A DNA stretch of 64,000 nucleotides from Stratiolaelaps scimitus. Taxonomy: Eukaryota > Arthropoda > Arachnida > Mesostigmata > Laelapidae. A program made the translations under genes and the position numbers. Below are positions 33,501-46,280 of the stretch, piece after piece; positions within the stretch are counted from its first letter, which is position 1, and each line of letters opens with the position of its first letter. The notes beneath the pieces are model-generated. The model made no database searches. It was not told the origin of the DNA and was given only the letters and a program-made list of their open reading frames with translations. The DNA lies in assembly GCA_019614645.1 (NCBI GenBank), contig JABWDB010000072.1, positions 620,001 through 684,000 of the forward strand, given 5' to 3'.

Positions 33501-35880
33501 TCTGCTCGTTTCCATGGATGGAGAGGCATTCATGTGAGCTACTCTCACGTCTACAATATAACGCGACTAAGCTTCTAATATGAACTGGCTCATTGATGAT
33601 ATGACAATAGGATAGGTTCACTTCATTGAATAGCCTGGCGAAGTCCATGGAACGCTTTGTAATTTTGCACGAACTTTTTTGTGCTAGAGAGACAGCTGCC
33701 TCGTGCGTCGAACGTCATTTTCGGACACCAATAAGTTAAAGCAGAAGATTATAAATACTTCAATTCAATGTGCGGTTTATTTACGCAACTTGCAATATAC
33801 ATATGCTCATGTTCTCGTTTCAAAAAAATATGTTAAAAAAAAATTATATAAAATGGAGCCCATAGCCCCGGGAAAATGCAATCAACCCGCTGAGTCAATT
33901 GATGGGACTCTCTAGTAGTAAATCTGTATATAGAACTACAATAATTTCAGCTACTTGGTGCTGTTCAGTTATTATACATATAATCATTGTGTAAGTTAAT
34001 CGATGACAACGTATTCACCCCCCTTTCTGGATTCACTCGATACACGCAATTGAGGCGAGCAATGTGGACGTGTCGTTAAAATCGTGTGCGCCATTTGACA
34101 ACAGACAATCGTAACGGTTTTGCCAAATGTCATCGAAGGTTCACGTTCGCACGAATGTTGACAAGAAACGAAGGTGTTTTTTTCGTATCTGGAAATTGTA
34201 AATAGGTAACTGAGACGATACATTAGAACCGATTAGAAACATGATTCCTGACACATTAGAGTGAGATAGTAACATGAAATAACGGGCATTTTCAGGCAGT
34301 GAGCTATCACAGAAACGGTATAGACAGACTCTGTCTCTCTCTCTCTCTTTCCTACTGGTGTCACAAGATAAGTTTTATGTCAGGCTCGCAGCGAAAACAG
34401 GACCGGCAATACCTGCTATAATCCTATTTTCCCGAATTCTGACGGCTGGAGGTGCACCGACGATTCAGAAAGCTTTCTGATACCCGGTGACCTGAAGCTA
34501 TTTACACTAAACAGACAAAGCTATGGCAGTTAGAGCTGATTTGTGTTTCAATGTCGAACAATCCTTGATTGATGTCAGTGGACAGAACGTACATTTTAAG
34601 TCCGTTGAATCTGTTCGCAAATGTACATATTAGACGCAGTTGATTGGGAACAGATTGAGTTCTGATCTATAAGGTCTCTCCTTCTCAATGAAAAGGTTGG
34701 TAAGCAATTGAACTCGACCATCTTATGGAGAGCTATCCACAATTATTTCAATAGCAAAGTTCATGTCTGCTTAATATCTTTCATATTGTTGTGTGTCTTA
34801 ATATAAACGATGATCAGTGACTACGTTGGGGATAGGGTCTACTTAATGGTTTCTTTGTCCGGAAAACTATAAATGATCAAGGTAACTTTTCAGAACTAAC
34901 CCTATTGAATAGGGCTGTTAGATTGAGAGTGCCGTAAGTATTTCAATGCAACACCTCGACTCAATGTGCTATAATGATGAACAATAACAAACAACATGTT
35001 CATATTGGATATTTCGCAACGACAAACATTAAATATAGACAACGCTGAGGAAATGCAATCATTTCATTTGAGAAAAAATAACAACAGCTCCATCATCAGG
35101 TAGGAATTTATCGGTATCCATATCGTTTTCGTAACATTAATAAGAGGTAGTTATTATAGCTCACCGAGTTGGGACCTGCGGCTGTCATGTAAACTTTCTA
35201 AGACATGCAGATATCCATAAACTTGTGTCCACACTGCTCTAGTGTTAATATAATATTAACACGTTTCGCCGTAACGTTTAACGAACCGTGATAAACACCC
35301 TATATTTGGATCAGAGGTCGATTGTGTTTTTTTTCTAGTATTCGCATATTTATTTTGTAATAATTATGTAAACACTTCCGATAGTGTTCTATAGAGACAG
35401 TTGAAAGATATGAACATTTGAGTTAGCCGTTAGCTGAATGCCTGAGGACCTCGTAGGCTTCCTTGCGGCTCGCCTCTCTCTCGATGGGACTGGCATTCGT
35501 GTTCGTTACTGTCGTGCGCGCGCGCATCTGCATTCGCTGAACGTCTGTACGCAGGAAAAACTTCCCTGCGCTAATGTCGTCAAAGGTTCGAATAACATTT
35601 TGACGCTGCTTATCAAAAGCTATACAATCCGTGACAATGACTTTCTTTTTACTAGAAATCTCTAGTGGTGGTGAATGTTTTATATACCCCAGCCTAATCT
35701 AGATGGAGAGTGTGAGTGATCCCATCGGGTCGTCAGGTATGTTTGTGATCCACTCACGAAAAAGCGCCTCCCTCCCGTATACTCTAGATATGATTTGGGA
35801 ACACCAGGGTGTAATATCAATTCATATCCTGACTACTAACGTTTAGTATGATAAAGTGACAGTTTCTTGCTTTCTGCACT
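30600..35880. other. Unassigned stretch
   Basis: No recognisable protein or RNA gene. It contains (ATT)n-like runs near 30765-30800, a (TA)n tract at 31890-31916, a (CT)n tract near 34331-34347 and a perfect short palindrome at 35242-35262. Frames are short and unrelated to families I know. Confidence 0.4.
31890..31916. repeat. (TA)n microsatellite
   Basis: A pure TA tract. Confidence 0.95.
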
Positions 35881-35885
35881 GATTT

Positions 35886-37080
35886 CTACTCTTTTCTTTC
35901 ATCCTTAGAATATCCATTACAAATACGTTCATAATGCGCTGGTTTTGTTCGCTTTCCAGCATTTTTTCTACCTAGTTCTCTTGTGAAGGGAAGTGTCCGA
36001 TGTGTTCTCCTTTTGCATTCGGAGAAAGTGTCATACACTGTGTCAGTTGAACTTTCATCGCAGTGCCCACAGTTTGTCCTGATCTTGAATCTGTCCAAAC
36101 AACCTCTTGTGTCCGGTAAGCATTTAGATTAGTTCGCAATTTATGCTGCCGATGTTGGCTCAAATTCCTTTTTTTTTTTAAATTTTGGACGAAGGTTTTC
36201 GTAGTCGTTCTACCTGTTGATCTTGTGGGACTTCCCAAGCGTTTGCCATTCCTGTATTGATTCTTCCGTGATATTTTCTTTTTTTAGTGTTTTGTTTTTG
36301 TGTTCTTTCTCTAATACATAACTCCCATGGGACCAATCTCGCTTGCACGAGGTCTGCGGAGCTGGACACTGTTCTATATGCACAGCATACTGTTAGTGTT
36401 ATTTTCCCCTGAGACCTTGTTATGTCTTTTCTTTTTGTTTTCGTGTTCATTGCTTTCTTCCATATCGGAGCTGCATACAATGTAATTGACTCTGCTACTG
36501 ACGCAAAGACTCTGCGCGTCTATTCTCTTGGTCCATATGTGTTGAGAGGAATATTGCCGAAGATGTTTATCGCATGCGTTGTTGATTTGGTGGCGTATTG
36601 AATACGTGGTGTGCCAGTGAGACCTCCATCCACTTTGACCCCAAGGTATTTTAGAGTCCTGCAAGGGCTTATGGGGTGACCTGCCATTCTTATTTTAATG
36701 TTTTCGCATCGTTTCCTCTCGCTTTTTGTCGTTTTTCATCTCTGATTGCGACTACCGTGTTATCTACTTTTGCCTCAAGTTCGGTGCTGTCAGAGATTGT
36801 CGACATAAGTAACTAGGTTGACTTCCTCCATAAATTTTCTTCTGGTATTCCATCTTGCGCTATGGTCCATAGAAGTGGGCCAAGTACCTCGCCTTGGGGA
36901 ACTCCGTTAGTCATTATATATGATGTGTCGTCGTGTACAACATATCGGCCGTCTAGATAGCTGTTCATGACTCTTCTAAGATATGATGATACTTTTTCCT
37001 GCTGAGTGTGTCCCATATTGCCAGCCAAGACACAGAATTAAACGCATCCTTTATATCAAAAACAATCATAGATAAACTGT
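35886..37080 (-). pseudogene. R1-clade non-LTR retrotransposon relic, ORF2 3' part
   Basis: Read on the minus strand, conserved R1-type blocks follow in order across several frames. They are DIKDAFNSVSW with the first catalytic Asp (about 37029-37065), YLRRVMNSYLDGRYVV, then GVPQGEVLGPLLWTIAQDGI (about 36855-36915). Next are LKYLGVKVDG (about 36635-36665), LYAAPIWKKA (about 36450-36482), LTGHKRLF, and finally the CGHCDESSTDTVYDTFSEC zinc-binding block near 36010-36070. The order and motifs are those of the R1 clade (reverse transcriptase plus C-terminal zinc knuckle). Multiple stops and frameshifts make it dead, and the FxDD segment is not clearly legible. R1 elements are best known from arthropods, which supports the host assignment. 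Confidence 0.88.
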
Positions 37081-37084
37081 TTAT

Positions 37085-37133
37085 GTAGATATTTCAATAC
37101 TGTTTACGCAGATTTATTTCAATACTGTTTGCG
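37085..37133 (+). repeat. Tandem duplication of about 25 bp
   Basis: Two adjacent imperfect units sharing ATTTCAATACTGTTT and then (A/G)CG, right where the R1 reverse-transcriptase homology stops. It could be a deletion or insertion scar. Confidence 0.6.
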
Positions 37134-37518
37134 CCAGGGCCGGATATTACTTTGGAGAATGCACCGGGTCAATCTCACTAACTCAGCTGGTCCATCAACA
37201 AGCCTAAACATGGTTTATTCTTAGAAGTGTATGTGCCCTGTTTACACACGAGCTGACCTCCCCCTACACGTTTTACTGTTTACGTTTTTACCCTTCTCAC
37301 TGTTGTACCATTTTACTAAGTGCATAAGAATATATAACACAATACCGTGTGAGTAAATGATGGAGTCGTCCACCTTTTCCCGATTATATCTATAATTTCT
37401 TCATTTGTTTTTCAGGGGACTCTTATGCAGCTTGCCAGGGCTCACTGTCAGTTTAGCCGTACATGTATTTCGTTTCCTTTTTGATTTCGTTGTACTTTGT
37501 TCAGATTTTCCTGCATTT

Positions 37519-38023
37519 CTACAGTATTGTATTTTCAGGGAATGGAACTCTGCTTGTTGACTCCTCTAGGTCTATTTTGACGTACTGCATGTTCCGATTT
37601 AGTTTCCTCTGTACCGGGATTATGGCTGTGGTGGTTTTTGAATCTCTTTGGTTGTTATTGTCTGTTTCATCAAATACCTCAGTTATTGCTTCCTCTGCGG
37701 TCCCTATTTTTAGCATCACATCTTCAAATTCCCCGAATTTATCTATTCATTGTTTTTTTTCTTGCTGTCCTTGATTCGTTAGATTGTTCTTTTTCAATCG
37801 TGACCTTCAAGTCTGAGTCTACTTGGATTCTGACTATAGCTCTCTCTCTGCTTCTTCTAGTATTTCGAAAGGGCTTGAGGTGGGAATACTGCTTTTTTTC
37901 TGGTGTTCCTTGTGTCTTAATGCTGGGTGCGAAGGTCTTTGAATAGGGATAGTCTCTATATTTGGGCATTATTTTTGCCGTGCAATCGCCTCTACTTAAA
38001 GGCTTTCCTTCGTTATGTTCCAT
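37519..38023 (-). pseudogene. Possible ORF1/ORF2-start remnant of the same R1 element
   Basis: Two minus-strand open frames (38023-37739 and 37719-37519) encode hydrophilic Lys/Glu-rich sequence. A segment KIGTAEEAITEVFDETD and a following QYVKIDLEESTS weakly recall the ORF1 end and ORF2 start of R1 elements. They lie upstream of the reverse-transcriptase relic in the right order and on the right strand, with an unexplained gap at 37081-37518. No zinc knuckles were seen. The assignment rests mostly on position. Confidence 0.35.
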
Positions 38024-38171
38024 GTTTTTGATTTTTTTCTTATCTCCTGCAGATTCTGTTGTGTTCCTAGAGTTGTTTTGCAGTGGCTGACTATCCTCCT
38101 CGGTAACTTTCTTTTACTTTTTGGAATTCCGCGTACAGACTCCCAGCTTCGTCGACTAAGTAAACTTCCAC

Positions 38172-38212
38172 GGCAGATTCCCAGCCAACACTTAACGTCC
38201 ATGGTACAGCCA
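38172..38212 (-). repeat. SINE family B, short 3' fragment
   Basis: Contains the family's 3' block, on the minus strand GGACGTTAAGTGTTGGCTGG, and nothing of the head. Confidence 0.5.
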
Positions 38213-38299
38213 TCGTCAACTGATGAGATCGAAACCACAGACACGAGCCACGTGTTGTGATCACGCGTTCGCCCTAATGGTGTCCGATTAATCAAGCGA

Positions 38300-38362
38300 G
38301 CCATTAGAGTTAATTAATATTAAAGTTCCTTTAATAAATCAATAAAACTTGACCTTCACCTT
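38300..38362 (+). repeat. SINE A-like 3' tail
   Basis: TTCCTTTAATAAATCAATAA followed by a CTTGACC/TTCACC tail strongly resembles the SINE A tail (CTCCTTTAATAAACCAATAA plus CTTTACC repeats). The tRNA head is not recognisable upstream. Confidence 0.5.
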
Positions 38363-38602
38363 TCATTGAAATTGAGATGTGTGGAAAATAAAATTCACTG
38401 TTTCTATTCTGAGCATCCCTATGAGCATCTCCCATAAATCTATGGGAAATGAGAGAATTGGATTGGGAGAGCAATCCATTCACTTTTTTCCACGGATTTC
38501 GCACTCCCAGAATGCCCCAGTAAATGACGACTTGACTTATCCTATGTGTTCACCTTCTCAATCTGAAAACTTTTATTTTTTCCTTTTTTTTCGGAGCGCG
38601 AT

Positions 38603-38849
38603 ACGAACACGTCCCTTTACAGAGCTTCAACTGACAACGACTCATACTTGGGTACATATAAACTCCCTTGACAGTGCAGCCACAAATACTGAGTGGACGT
38701 TGCCTTCGGAGACAAACGGCATTATAACGAAACAACGCGGTGACAGCCTATATCCTCGTGTACCGCCACGCCTCTATAGGCCTGACGGTTTCTGGATATA
38801 CGGGATTTGTGCCGTCCTAAGTGTCGTGTTATCTGCTTATATCTGGTGA
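38603..38849 (+). CDS. Candidate terminal exon, C-terminal transmembrane tail (doubtful)
   Basis: An open frame runs on to TGA at 38847-38849. A pyrimidine-rich stretch followed by CCCTTTACAG (ending about 38620) could be a splice acceptor. The encoded end, about 75 residues, finishes in a hydrophobic segment WIYGICAVLSVVLSAYIW, which would make a tail-anchored or single-pass protein. I recognise no family. The upstream part of the frame (from 38379, no ATG at its start) looks non-coding. Confidence 0.18.
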
Positions 38850-38862
38850 ATTTTCTGCACCT

Positions 38863-41800
38863 ATTGTGTTTTTTTTTCGAGTTATTTGTTTTCAGTCAAC
38901 GACAACCTGTGTCTGTTGGATTGTAGACGTATTTATATTTATGGGAACTGAACAACAGAATACAGGAACACCCTGACAACATGGTAAGTAAATATTTCGG
39001 TAAATACCTTATACCGATTGTTTTTGCAATCGTTTTTCAAACTGCATCTATGTAACACATTGCACAAAGGAGCATTCGTAGGAAAGGACAGTTCCTTGGT
39101 GTCCAGAAAATCATACTGCTATATCGGGTGGAAGGTGGGACTGCAACGACGCAGAGAGGAAGAAAAAGGTACCCGTATATTCCCTTTGGGACCAGATCGA
39201 GACGCCCAAGGCTCGGGACGCCCGAAACAAGAACATATCAGCTATTCTCATTCGAAGGAACACCTACATAACGTGATATTGAAGTCGAACAACTTTAAAA
39301 CGTGTCCGGGATGAAGTTGTACCGAAGGTCAAGTGAAGCAGGAGTGGGATTCCTCTCCGACATCACACTACCAAGTGCTTGGAAATTCCTCGTCCGAGCG
39401 TTGGAATCTGAATGAGGCCAGGAGGTTGCCAACGAGCTTCGGGGATAGCGTCCTCGCCCTCAGCCCGTAGATGTGGGCTCTGAAGAACACGGGATCGAGA
39501 AGCAGAAAGAAATCTAGTTATAGCCTTCCCAAGCCTTGGGAGATCCACACATCTCAATCAAATCACGGATTCCAACAAGTCTATTCTCAAACCTTTAGTG
39601 ATTTCCTCTCGCAGATGGGCGTCAGGCCAGCAGTTGCGTTCTTGTGTTGTTGTCAGGTCCGACGACTGAAATATTAAGATTACAAAAACACGCCCAAACG
39701 TATTGCGCGAATCGGATGCAGTACAACAGTTCACCAAAAGACAGGTGCTCATTAGGAATAATTTTAATTTTTGGCCGCTACTCCGTCTCAGCCAAACAAT
39801 AGCCTGGGTGGTGCGCGTTTCAGAACGTCACCGAGTGTTCACATGCCGTGAGCGCCTCGTTGTTCGTTGGTTGATGGGTTTGGCGACATTCGTTCTTTTG
39901 CGCGTCACTTGGCGGGTCGCGATGGTACGATGGATACAATAGTTAAAATTATAGTGTCCCCGAAGAATTAACGCACCAATAGCTCAATATAGTGCGTCTC
40001 CTCGGAAATTCTCCATATTTCCGGTGTCTATATTAATCAACTTCTTATAGGTACTCTGTCGTGTCAAGCTGTGTCATTCAAGCTTTCTTTAGTATCGTCG
40101 TTAGCATCGCGTGTGATCGCGTTCAGCAGATCACACGATGGCGAAAGCGATTTTCGTCTCGGCAATCGCCCCGCCGTTTGATCGATGATGTCTTCGTGTG
40201 TGGCGCCCATTCGTTGTCCGCGCTTCTTTGCCACTGTGCTCTGTTACTCTGGCTGTTTTATGGCTGCTCCAGGTGACGTCGACTAACCGATGGTGGTCCT
40301 TCCAATGTGACGTTAACTTGTCCGACTTCCGCTCTATGATTTGATGCACGCTATTTATCGTTGTCATTAACTACTGTCGCGGGGGTGGCTCTGCAAACAA
40401 CGCACTCGTAACCGGCAGTAAGTACGCTATGAAATCCACACACACACACAGATACAGGTTCACGTCTACCCTTTTATGACATTCTGACTCGGATCTGCCC
40501 TGATTTGTCAGGCATAAATCACCAGCATCGATTAGTGAAGAGTGCACAGGTGTCATGATTCAATGGAAAGACGCGCGGTGTCTGTGAGCCGCTTTGGCGA
40601 TTTCTGTGAGCGGTTCAATCGTCGACGACGTTGATCAATGCTTTGCATTGGAGTAAAGTAGTGCTTTCTACACTTTTTGCGTTGACTGTTTCAATGAATG
40701 GGCGAATGAGTGAAAGAATCAATCAAATGTGTGCGAATACACCGTCACCTGTGTTCGCCAGTGTCACGGGCGAAGTAAAATTGAAGCTTTTGCCGTCGGC
40801 GTCGGGATGCCACTAACATCTACTGACATGAATAGCTGTGCGTATTATGTTGTGTCAGCTAAGGCAGTCGCAAGATAAAAGCAAGCCGATACAATCAGAC
40901 GCTGCCATTGGCTCATACGTCCGGCAGTCGGATGTCAATATGGACACCTTCAGGCAATGCTGGCTTGCCTTGAAGGTGAGTGGGTCGTTTTTTGTGTCGG
41001 TATGCCTGAAGTAGACGCGACTAGACAATCTATTTTTTGGATAATTGCTAATGTGCTTTTAGCCTTTCGCTTGTGCTGGAGGATGTCGAAGAGGCTCGAA
41101 CAGATCTCGACCCAGTATTCATTATTGGTCTTATAAGATAAATCAATCTGTTGTCAGTTTTTCGTTTCGAGCAGCGACATTGTATATTCCACTCGTCTGA
41201 AAATAGGGGCATATTAGCTAGTATCTTATTTTCGGATCGTTCAACTAGAATTATTGAAGTAGCTCAATATTGACTCGTTGTCATTATACGGTATTCTACC
41301 TTCTGTTGAGTTATGACAAGCCCGATCTTATTATAATTTCATGTACTTTGAGCTATCTCGATAAATGTAACCATATGGGAGAGCGTTGATAAGCTTGATG
41401 CATAGCACCTCTTAGCAGCCATTTGGTGTTTCTACTTCGAAAACCACTTGGATGAATTCGTGCATTATATAAATAATAGTTTAGCGCAAATCACATAATA
41501 CTGTTAATGCTCGAGACTGCTGATACATGATTAGCCTAAACATAATATATATCCAGGCGGCGTATGTAGCACGGTACTGGATATTACAAATTAAGCACGA
41601 GGAAAATGTGCTCCCTCCAAAGACTTGTAAGAGTCGTTCGCATCTTTTTCTCAGGATCTGTCTATCAGTGTATGTCGCACCGTCCGATATGAGCGAGTGT
41701 GCAGCGCCTGCCGCACCTCACTACGAGAGGTAAAAGTCACGCATAGAACCTGGTCCTCATAGAGCCAGTAAGAGGAGACCGACAAGTCTGTGCGCAACCT

Positions 41801-43260
41801 TCTTTTTTGCCCACACGCAGGGAATCACAGAGACAGAGGAGGGAACAAGCGCTCGATCTTCTGCAAGGGCCTATGCACGCTCGTTGTAGACGGCTGGCGC
41901 TCCCGGCAAACTCGTTATGTTTTCAGCATGCTAGCGCGGACCTGGATACGAACATGTCGGCGGTCAGCCTCACCCGCGGCCAGACAAAGCGAGCGGTCAA
42001 CTTGGTCTGTTTCGCAAACGTCTCCCGCAATCCCCACGACATCAACCCCACCAACCAACCGCACCTCCGTGCTACACCACAGGAAGTCGTCCTGATCCAC
42101 TAATGTGCTCCGGCACGAACTCAAGAATACGACGGGTCTTCTACAAAACGAAGCCTGGGTCTCAAGTGAAGCTAGGCTTTCGCTCCGGATTGAGTTCAAG
42201 GCGCTCGCTTCGTCTCTCGTTCCATCTCCGTCCTAACCAGAACGCGGATGCTCGAAAGCTGATTCGTCCATGCCTGTAGCGAAGTTAGACATAATATACC
42301 CACCAACTCGCGCAGAATTCCCTTGTTGACCTGAGCTCGCCTCCCCAATATGGCCCCATGCTAGACACATAACTATTGGAGCGAACTGAGAATTATCAGT
42401 TCGTGATTGATAGGACACTGGTGGAAGTTGACGTCAACGAATCGGTGGGAAGCGTCAACGTTTTGTGCGGCGACGTTGATATACCTTTTGCGAGCTGAGA
42501 TATGTTTTGTCGTCAGGCGCATGACACCATGCACCCCCCCTCCCCAGCCCTTTGATGCACGCAAATACAATAGTTACTATTGGAATCTAGTAAACGCTCG
42601 AAGGGGAAATGATTTAGATTCATAATAGGGAATATGCCATTAGGCAAATCGAAGCATTGCAGCGTCCTTTATAATCCAGTGACCTCATCTTTATTGGACA
42701 GTACCAGGGAAATTAGAGCACGTTTGTGCAGCATCATTCCGAGTTTAATCGAGTGGTCTGACTTAGCAGGGCAAGATCTGAACGGTGTAGCGAACATTAA
42801 ATTGACGACCTGGAAACACTTTCCGATGCTGTTTCCACTGGCGGCTCCATCGCTTGCCCATGTCAGCTCGCTATTGATAAACCCGAGAGCAAATACGAGA
42901 CTAGATTAAGAATTACGAAGAGAGGTTTGTTGATTGTCCTGATTCGAGAAGTGCGAATCAGCGACTATATATATATATATTTTTTGTATCTAAATACAAC
43001 AGTTGTTCGAATGCCAAGCTTATATCAAAATAATAGTTAATTGTACTTATGAAAGACATTAAATCAGAAGAAAGAGGTCTTACAAGATGTTCAAACATGA
43101 TCAAAAGGCAATATCTCAAAGAGCGTTTTCACCAGGTCGTGATTATCCCAGCGAGCTACTGCCTACGGTGTATATCGAATGCAATCTCTGCACAGTTCCT
43201 CGTGTCCTCGCTGTGCACGCAATGTAAATAACCCAAAGTGTTCACACGACCTGAACAACG
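38863..43260. other. Unassigned stretch
   Basis: No recognised gene. A GC-richer pocket at 41690-42240 is open on both strands without a family match. A 9-bp stem hairpin lies at 40110-40137. A C-run near 42534 and a TA tract near 42965 are the only simple repeats. Confidence 0.4.
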
Positions 43261-43350
43261 TGATGCGTGTGGGTGTCATATTATTTTGGCACTGTGTCTA
43301 CCCTATATGGGATACGGGGAAGCCCTGATGCGCGGAGGTGTTGTAGTGGC

Positions 43351-43509
43351 ATGGCAACATGTGCCGTAGTTCTTCTTCAAGGTCGTTGGAAATGGCCAAC
43401 ACTAACTATAATTACCATGCTTCTGGTGCTGCAGCCACTCTGCCTGGCGGCAAACAACTGTCCGGATCCGGGAACAGTCGGGATTGTGGCTGCAGGGGAT
43501 CGAGAGTAG
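43351..43509 (+). CDS. Candidate first exon: signal peptide plus start of a sushi-like domain, or a 52-residue secreted peptide
   Basis: From ATG 43351 the frame encodes 52 residues. Residues 1-18 are mildly basic, 19-32 are a hydrophobic core (TIITMLLVLQPLCL), and CLAA-NN at 31-36 is a good signal-peptidase site. The mature part begins NNCPDPGTVG, which matches the start of sushi/CCP domains (CPDPG...). The frame ends at TAG 43507. If this is an exon, it must splice before the TAG; GT dinucleotides at 43477 and 43486 exist but fit the donor consensus poorly. No downstream sushi exon was found nearby. The signal peptide is the best evidence and could still be chance. Confidence 0.3.
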   Translation: MATCAVVLLQGRWKWPTLTIITMLLVLQPLCLAANNCPDPGTVGIVAAGDRE

Positions 43510-46150
43510 AAGAACAAAAGAAGCCAGTAATGGTACCGCTGTAATGGTGGGTCCTAGATTGAGCCCGTTCGTGACGCTTTCTGAAGCTAAAATGGATAGC
43601 GGAGCAATTGTGCAGAAAATCGCGCCACTTCGACACACGGACTTCGATTTGCACTATCACTAGTGTAAACTTCGTCTCTCCTAACTCGATGTGGAAGCTA
43701 ATCGAAATTGCTGAGCTCTCTCGTTTTTTAGAGCACACGGATTAATAGATATTGGTACAGTCATGATGATTTTACCTAGAATAAAATACTGTGGAACCAA
43801 TCGGATTTTATCGAGACATTCTAGTTCGACATTCTAGTTCTCATACGATCTTATGAGATTTCGTCAAGAAAAATCCCATCACGTTGCAACGGATTCCACA
43901 TTCAAGTGACCTTCCAGAACAATAGTTCTTTTAAAAAAATAACTAAAAACAAATGTAGTTCCACCAGACAGAGAAACTCAAAATCATATACATATTATTT
44001 GTTTGTAGTTATGGGTTCCGCATTGTTGTTCTATACGTCGGTCGTTCAAATTTTACATCCGTCCATGTCCCGTGCCGAAGTTCCAATGCAGTTGGACTTG
44101 ATTTCACATATCTGTGTCACCATGCATTGCCTGCCAGACCTAATCTCAAGCAAAAAATATCTCAACAGCATAAGTTTGTGGTTCATTCTACTGCAAATAT
44201 CGGATCTCCCTTGATCATTCCCTGTGCATGCCTGATTTAGCCTATTGTAGCATTCGAAGAAAGGTGCGCTTATCTCATTCTAACACTCAACTTTGTAGAA
44301 AAAAGTCGTCAGCGATATCGTTCATTTTGATGCACATTATCGTCAACATTTGGCGTGACATTTAGTCAGCAGTGTTCGATCAACGATCAATCTAATACGA
44401 GTTTAATCTGCTTCTCTATACAGCCTGCACATGTGCACATTACTTGGACGAATTATTTCGATAGATTGCTGTAGCTCGAATGTGAAACATCAAACTAACC
44501 CATGTCTTCCTTAACAACCTGCAGGTTTATATACTGTCGAGATCTCAGGGAGGTTGCAGATTTCATTTCCGATATTTCTCGAAGTAATGACAAACGGATA
44601 AGTATGGAGAGAAAGCTGATGGAAAAAAGGCTGTGGACCATACGCAAAGCAAAGTCCATATGTGATAGAACACAATATCGGGACAATTCCTCGCTGAGAT
44701 ATGTGAGGATTTCCCCATCGTCTTGGTTCAGAAGCGAAGCTTTCCTACGGACAACAGGTATATAATAAAACATTTAATTAGCAGCAATGTCAACCGTCGC
44801 GTCGCAATAGTACTCCATAAATTGTTCTACAGAATTCGCGCCCTGAGTAATGACCTCGCGTCGCTATTCAGTAGCTACTCGGAGATCTGAGGAACCTTGC
44901 TAGAAACACGTGGGTTATATAACATCATCTTGGTGTGAGATGTTGTCATTTAGCTAATGATTTTTAACATGCCGTAGTGAGCTATGAACACTACTGACGG
45001 ATACAGGTCTATGACCCCCCCTCCCCACCCCGAATAAGTTGGATAACATCAGTCAACCATTTACACTTTTCTAATCACTTCATAATGTAGACACACGTTT
45101 GTGCATTGATTCCAATCACCCTACTTCGTACTTTACACCTATACCTACAAAAAGCTGCCACAAAACATACGAGTACCACAAACTAGTGTCATAGTGTCAT
45201 ACCGAGCCAATCACTTGAGCATTGTCCTCCACGAAACGTGATGATATTATTATCACGAGTTTGTAGGATTTAAGTGAGAAAAATCATCGTGCGAAGATAA
45301 AGATAGAATTATTTCATAGGCGACTCTACTTGGGGTGCTTCGCGTTTAATATATTCCTCTGCGTTTACAGACGTGCGCCTGTCGAAAGACAATTGCGCCT
45401 CTGGAAATAAATACAAGCATTGTGTCTGCAAACAGAACGCCCAATTCTGCTATCTCGGGGTGTTATCGCCTCGAACGCGAACACAATAGCTCTTCCCTCT
45501 CAAGCAGCAGCAGCAACAGCAGCAGAAAGTGGTCCAATTCGTACGCATTATTTCGTCTGACTCAAGCAGGCCGCCGCGATTGTACCCGTATCACCACGCA
45601 TCCCCCAAACGTGCCTACATGTGCATATGCCTTCCCAGATTCGAGACGATTTTCACTGAGCTCCTCGCATCCAAAATGGGATCAAGGTCGTTCAGTCTGG
45701 TGCAGTCACAATCAAACGAGACTGTTCGCCTTGAGCGTGTAATGGTCCAAAGTAAACTTTCTTGCATATACAATAAGTTACCCACCCACCCACCGGTTCT
45801 GTGTCGAGCCATCGTATATCGCTTCTTGTTTGCGTGCCTGCGGGAACAAATGAGAGACACCGCAACATTCAACACTATGTCATATAATACAATCCTCTTC
45901 GTCTTCTTCTTCTTCTGCTTGGACACACGATTTTGTGAAATACAACATAATAGTTATGCTGGACAAATTAAAGTTCTGAGCCCTCTGCGTACCACTGAGG
46001 TCCTATATATATACTGTATTATAGAGCGAGAATTACCTCCCAATGATGCATACAATTTAATTCTCAAGTCTAAGTATAATATAGTATAACTGTCTCAGAG
46101 AAGGCCGGTAGTTATCGGCGTCAATCCAGTAACACACAGTGACTAGAAGA
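43510..46150. other. Mostly unassigned stretch
   Basis: Contains an exon-like open segment at 44502-44767 (open on both strands, bounded by AG and GT) and a 186-codon frame at 45529-46089 with no ATG at its start. Neither resembles a known protein and I do not call them genes. A direct duplication GACATTCTAGTTC lies near 43815-43840. Confidence 0.35.
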
Positions 46151-46280
46151 GTTGCTACTACATGAAAGTATTTATCAAATATTATTGTATGTCTTAATAG
46201 AAATAATAATTGGGGACAGGGTGTCATCGGCCGTGTCTATTATTGTGGATAGCCAACCGTTCAGAGTTTATAATTACTAT

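Noticed and set aside
41807..42199. Overlapping frames on both strands in a GC-rich pocket
   Set aside because: Open in several frames because of composition; no motif supports either strand.
44502..44767. Exon-like segment bounded by AG and GT, open on both strands
   Set aside because: Flanking signals are weak on both strands and neither translation resembles a known protein.
45529..46089. 186-codon plus-strand frame
   Set aside because: No ATG at its start, low-complexity Phe run from CTT repeats, no family resemblance, and length within chance expectation.
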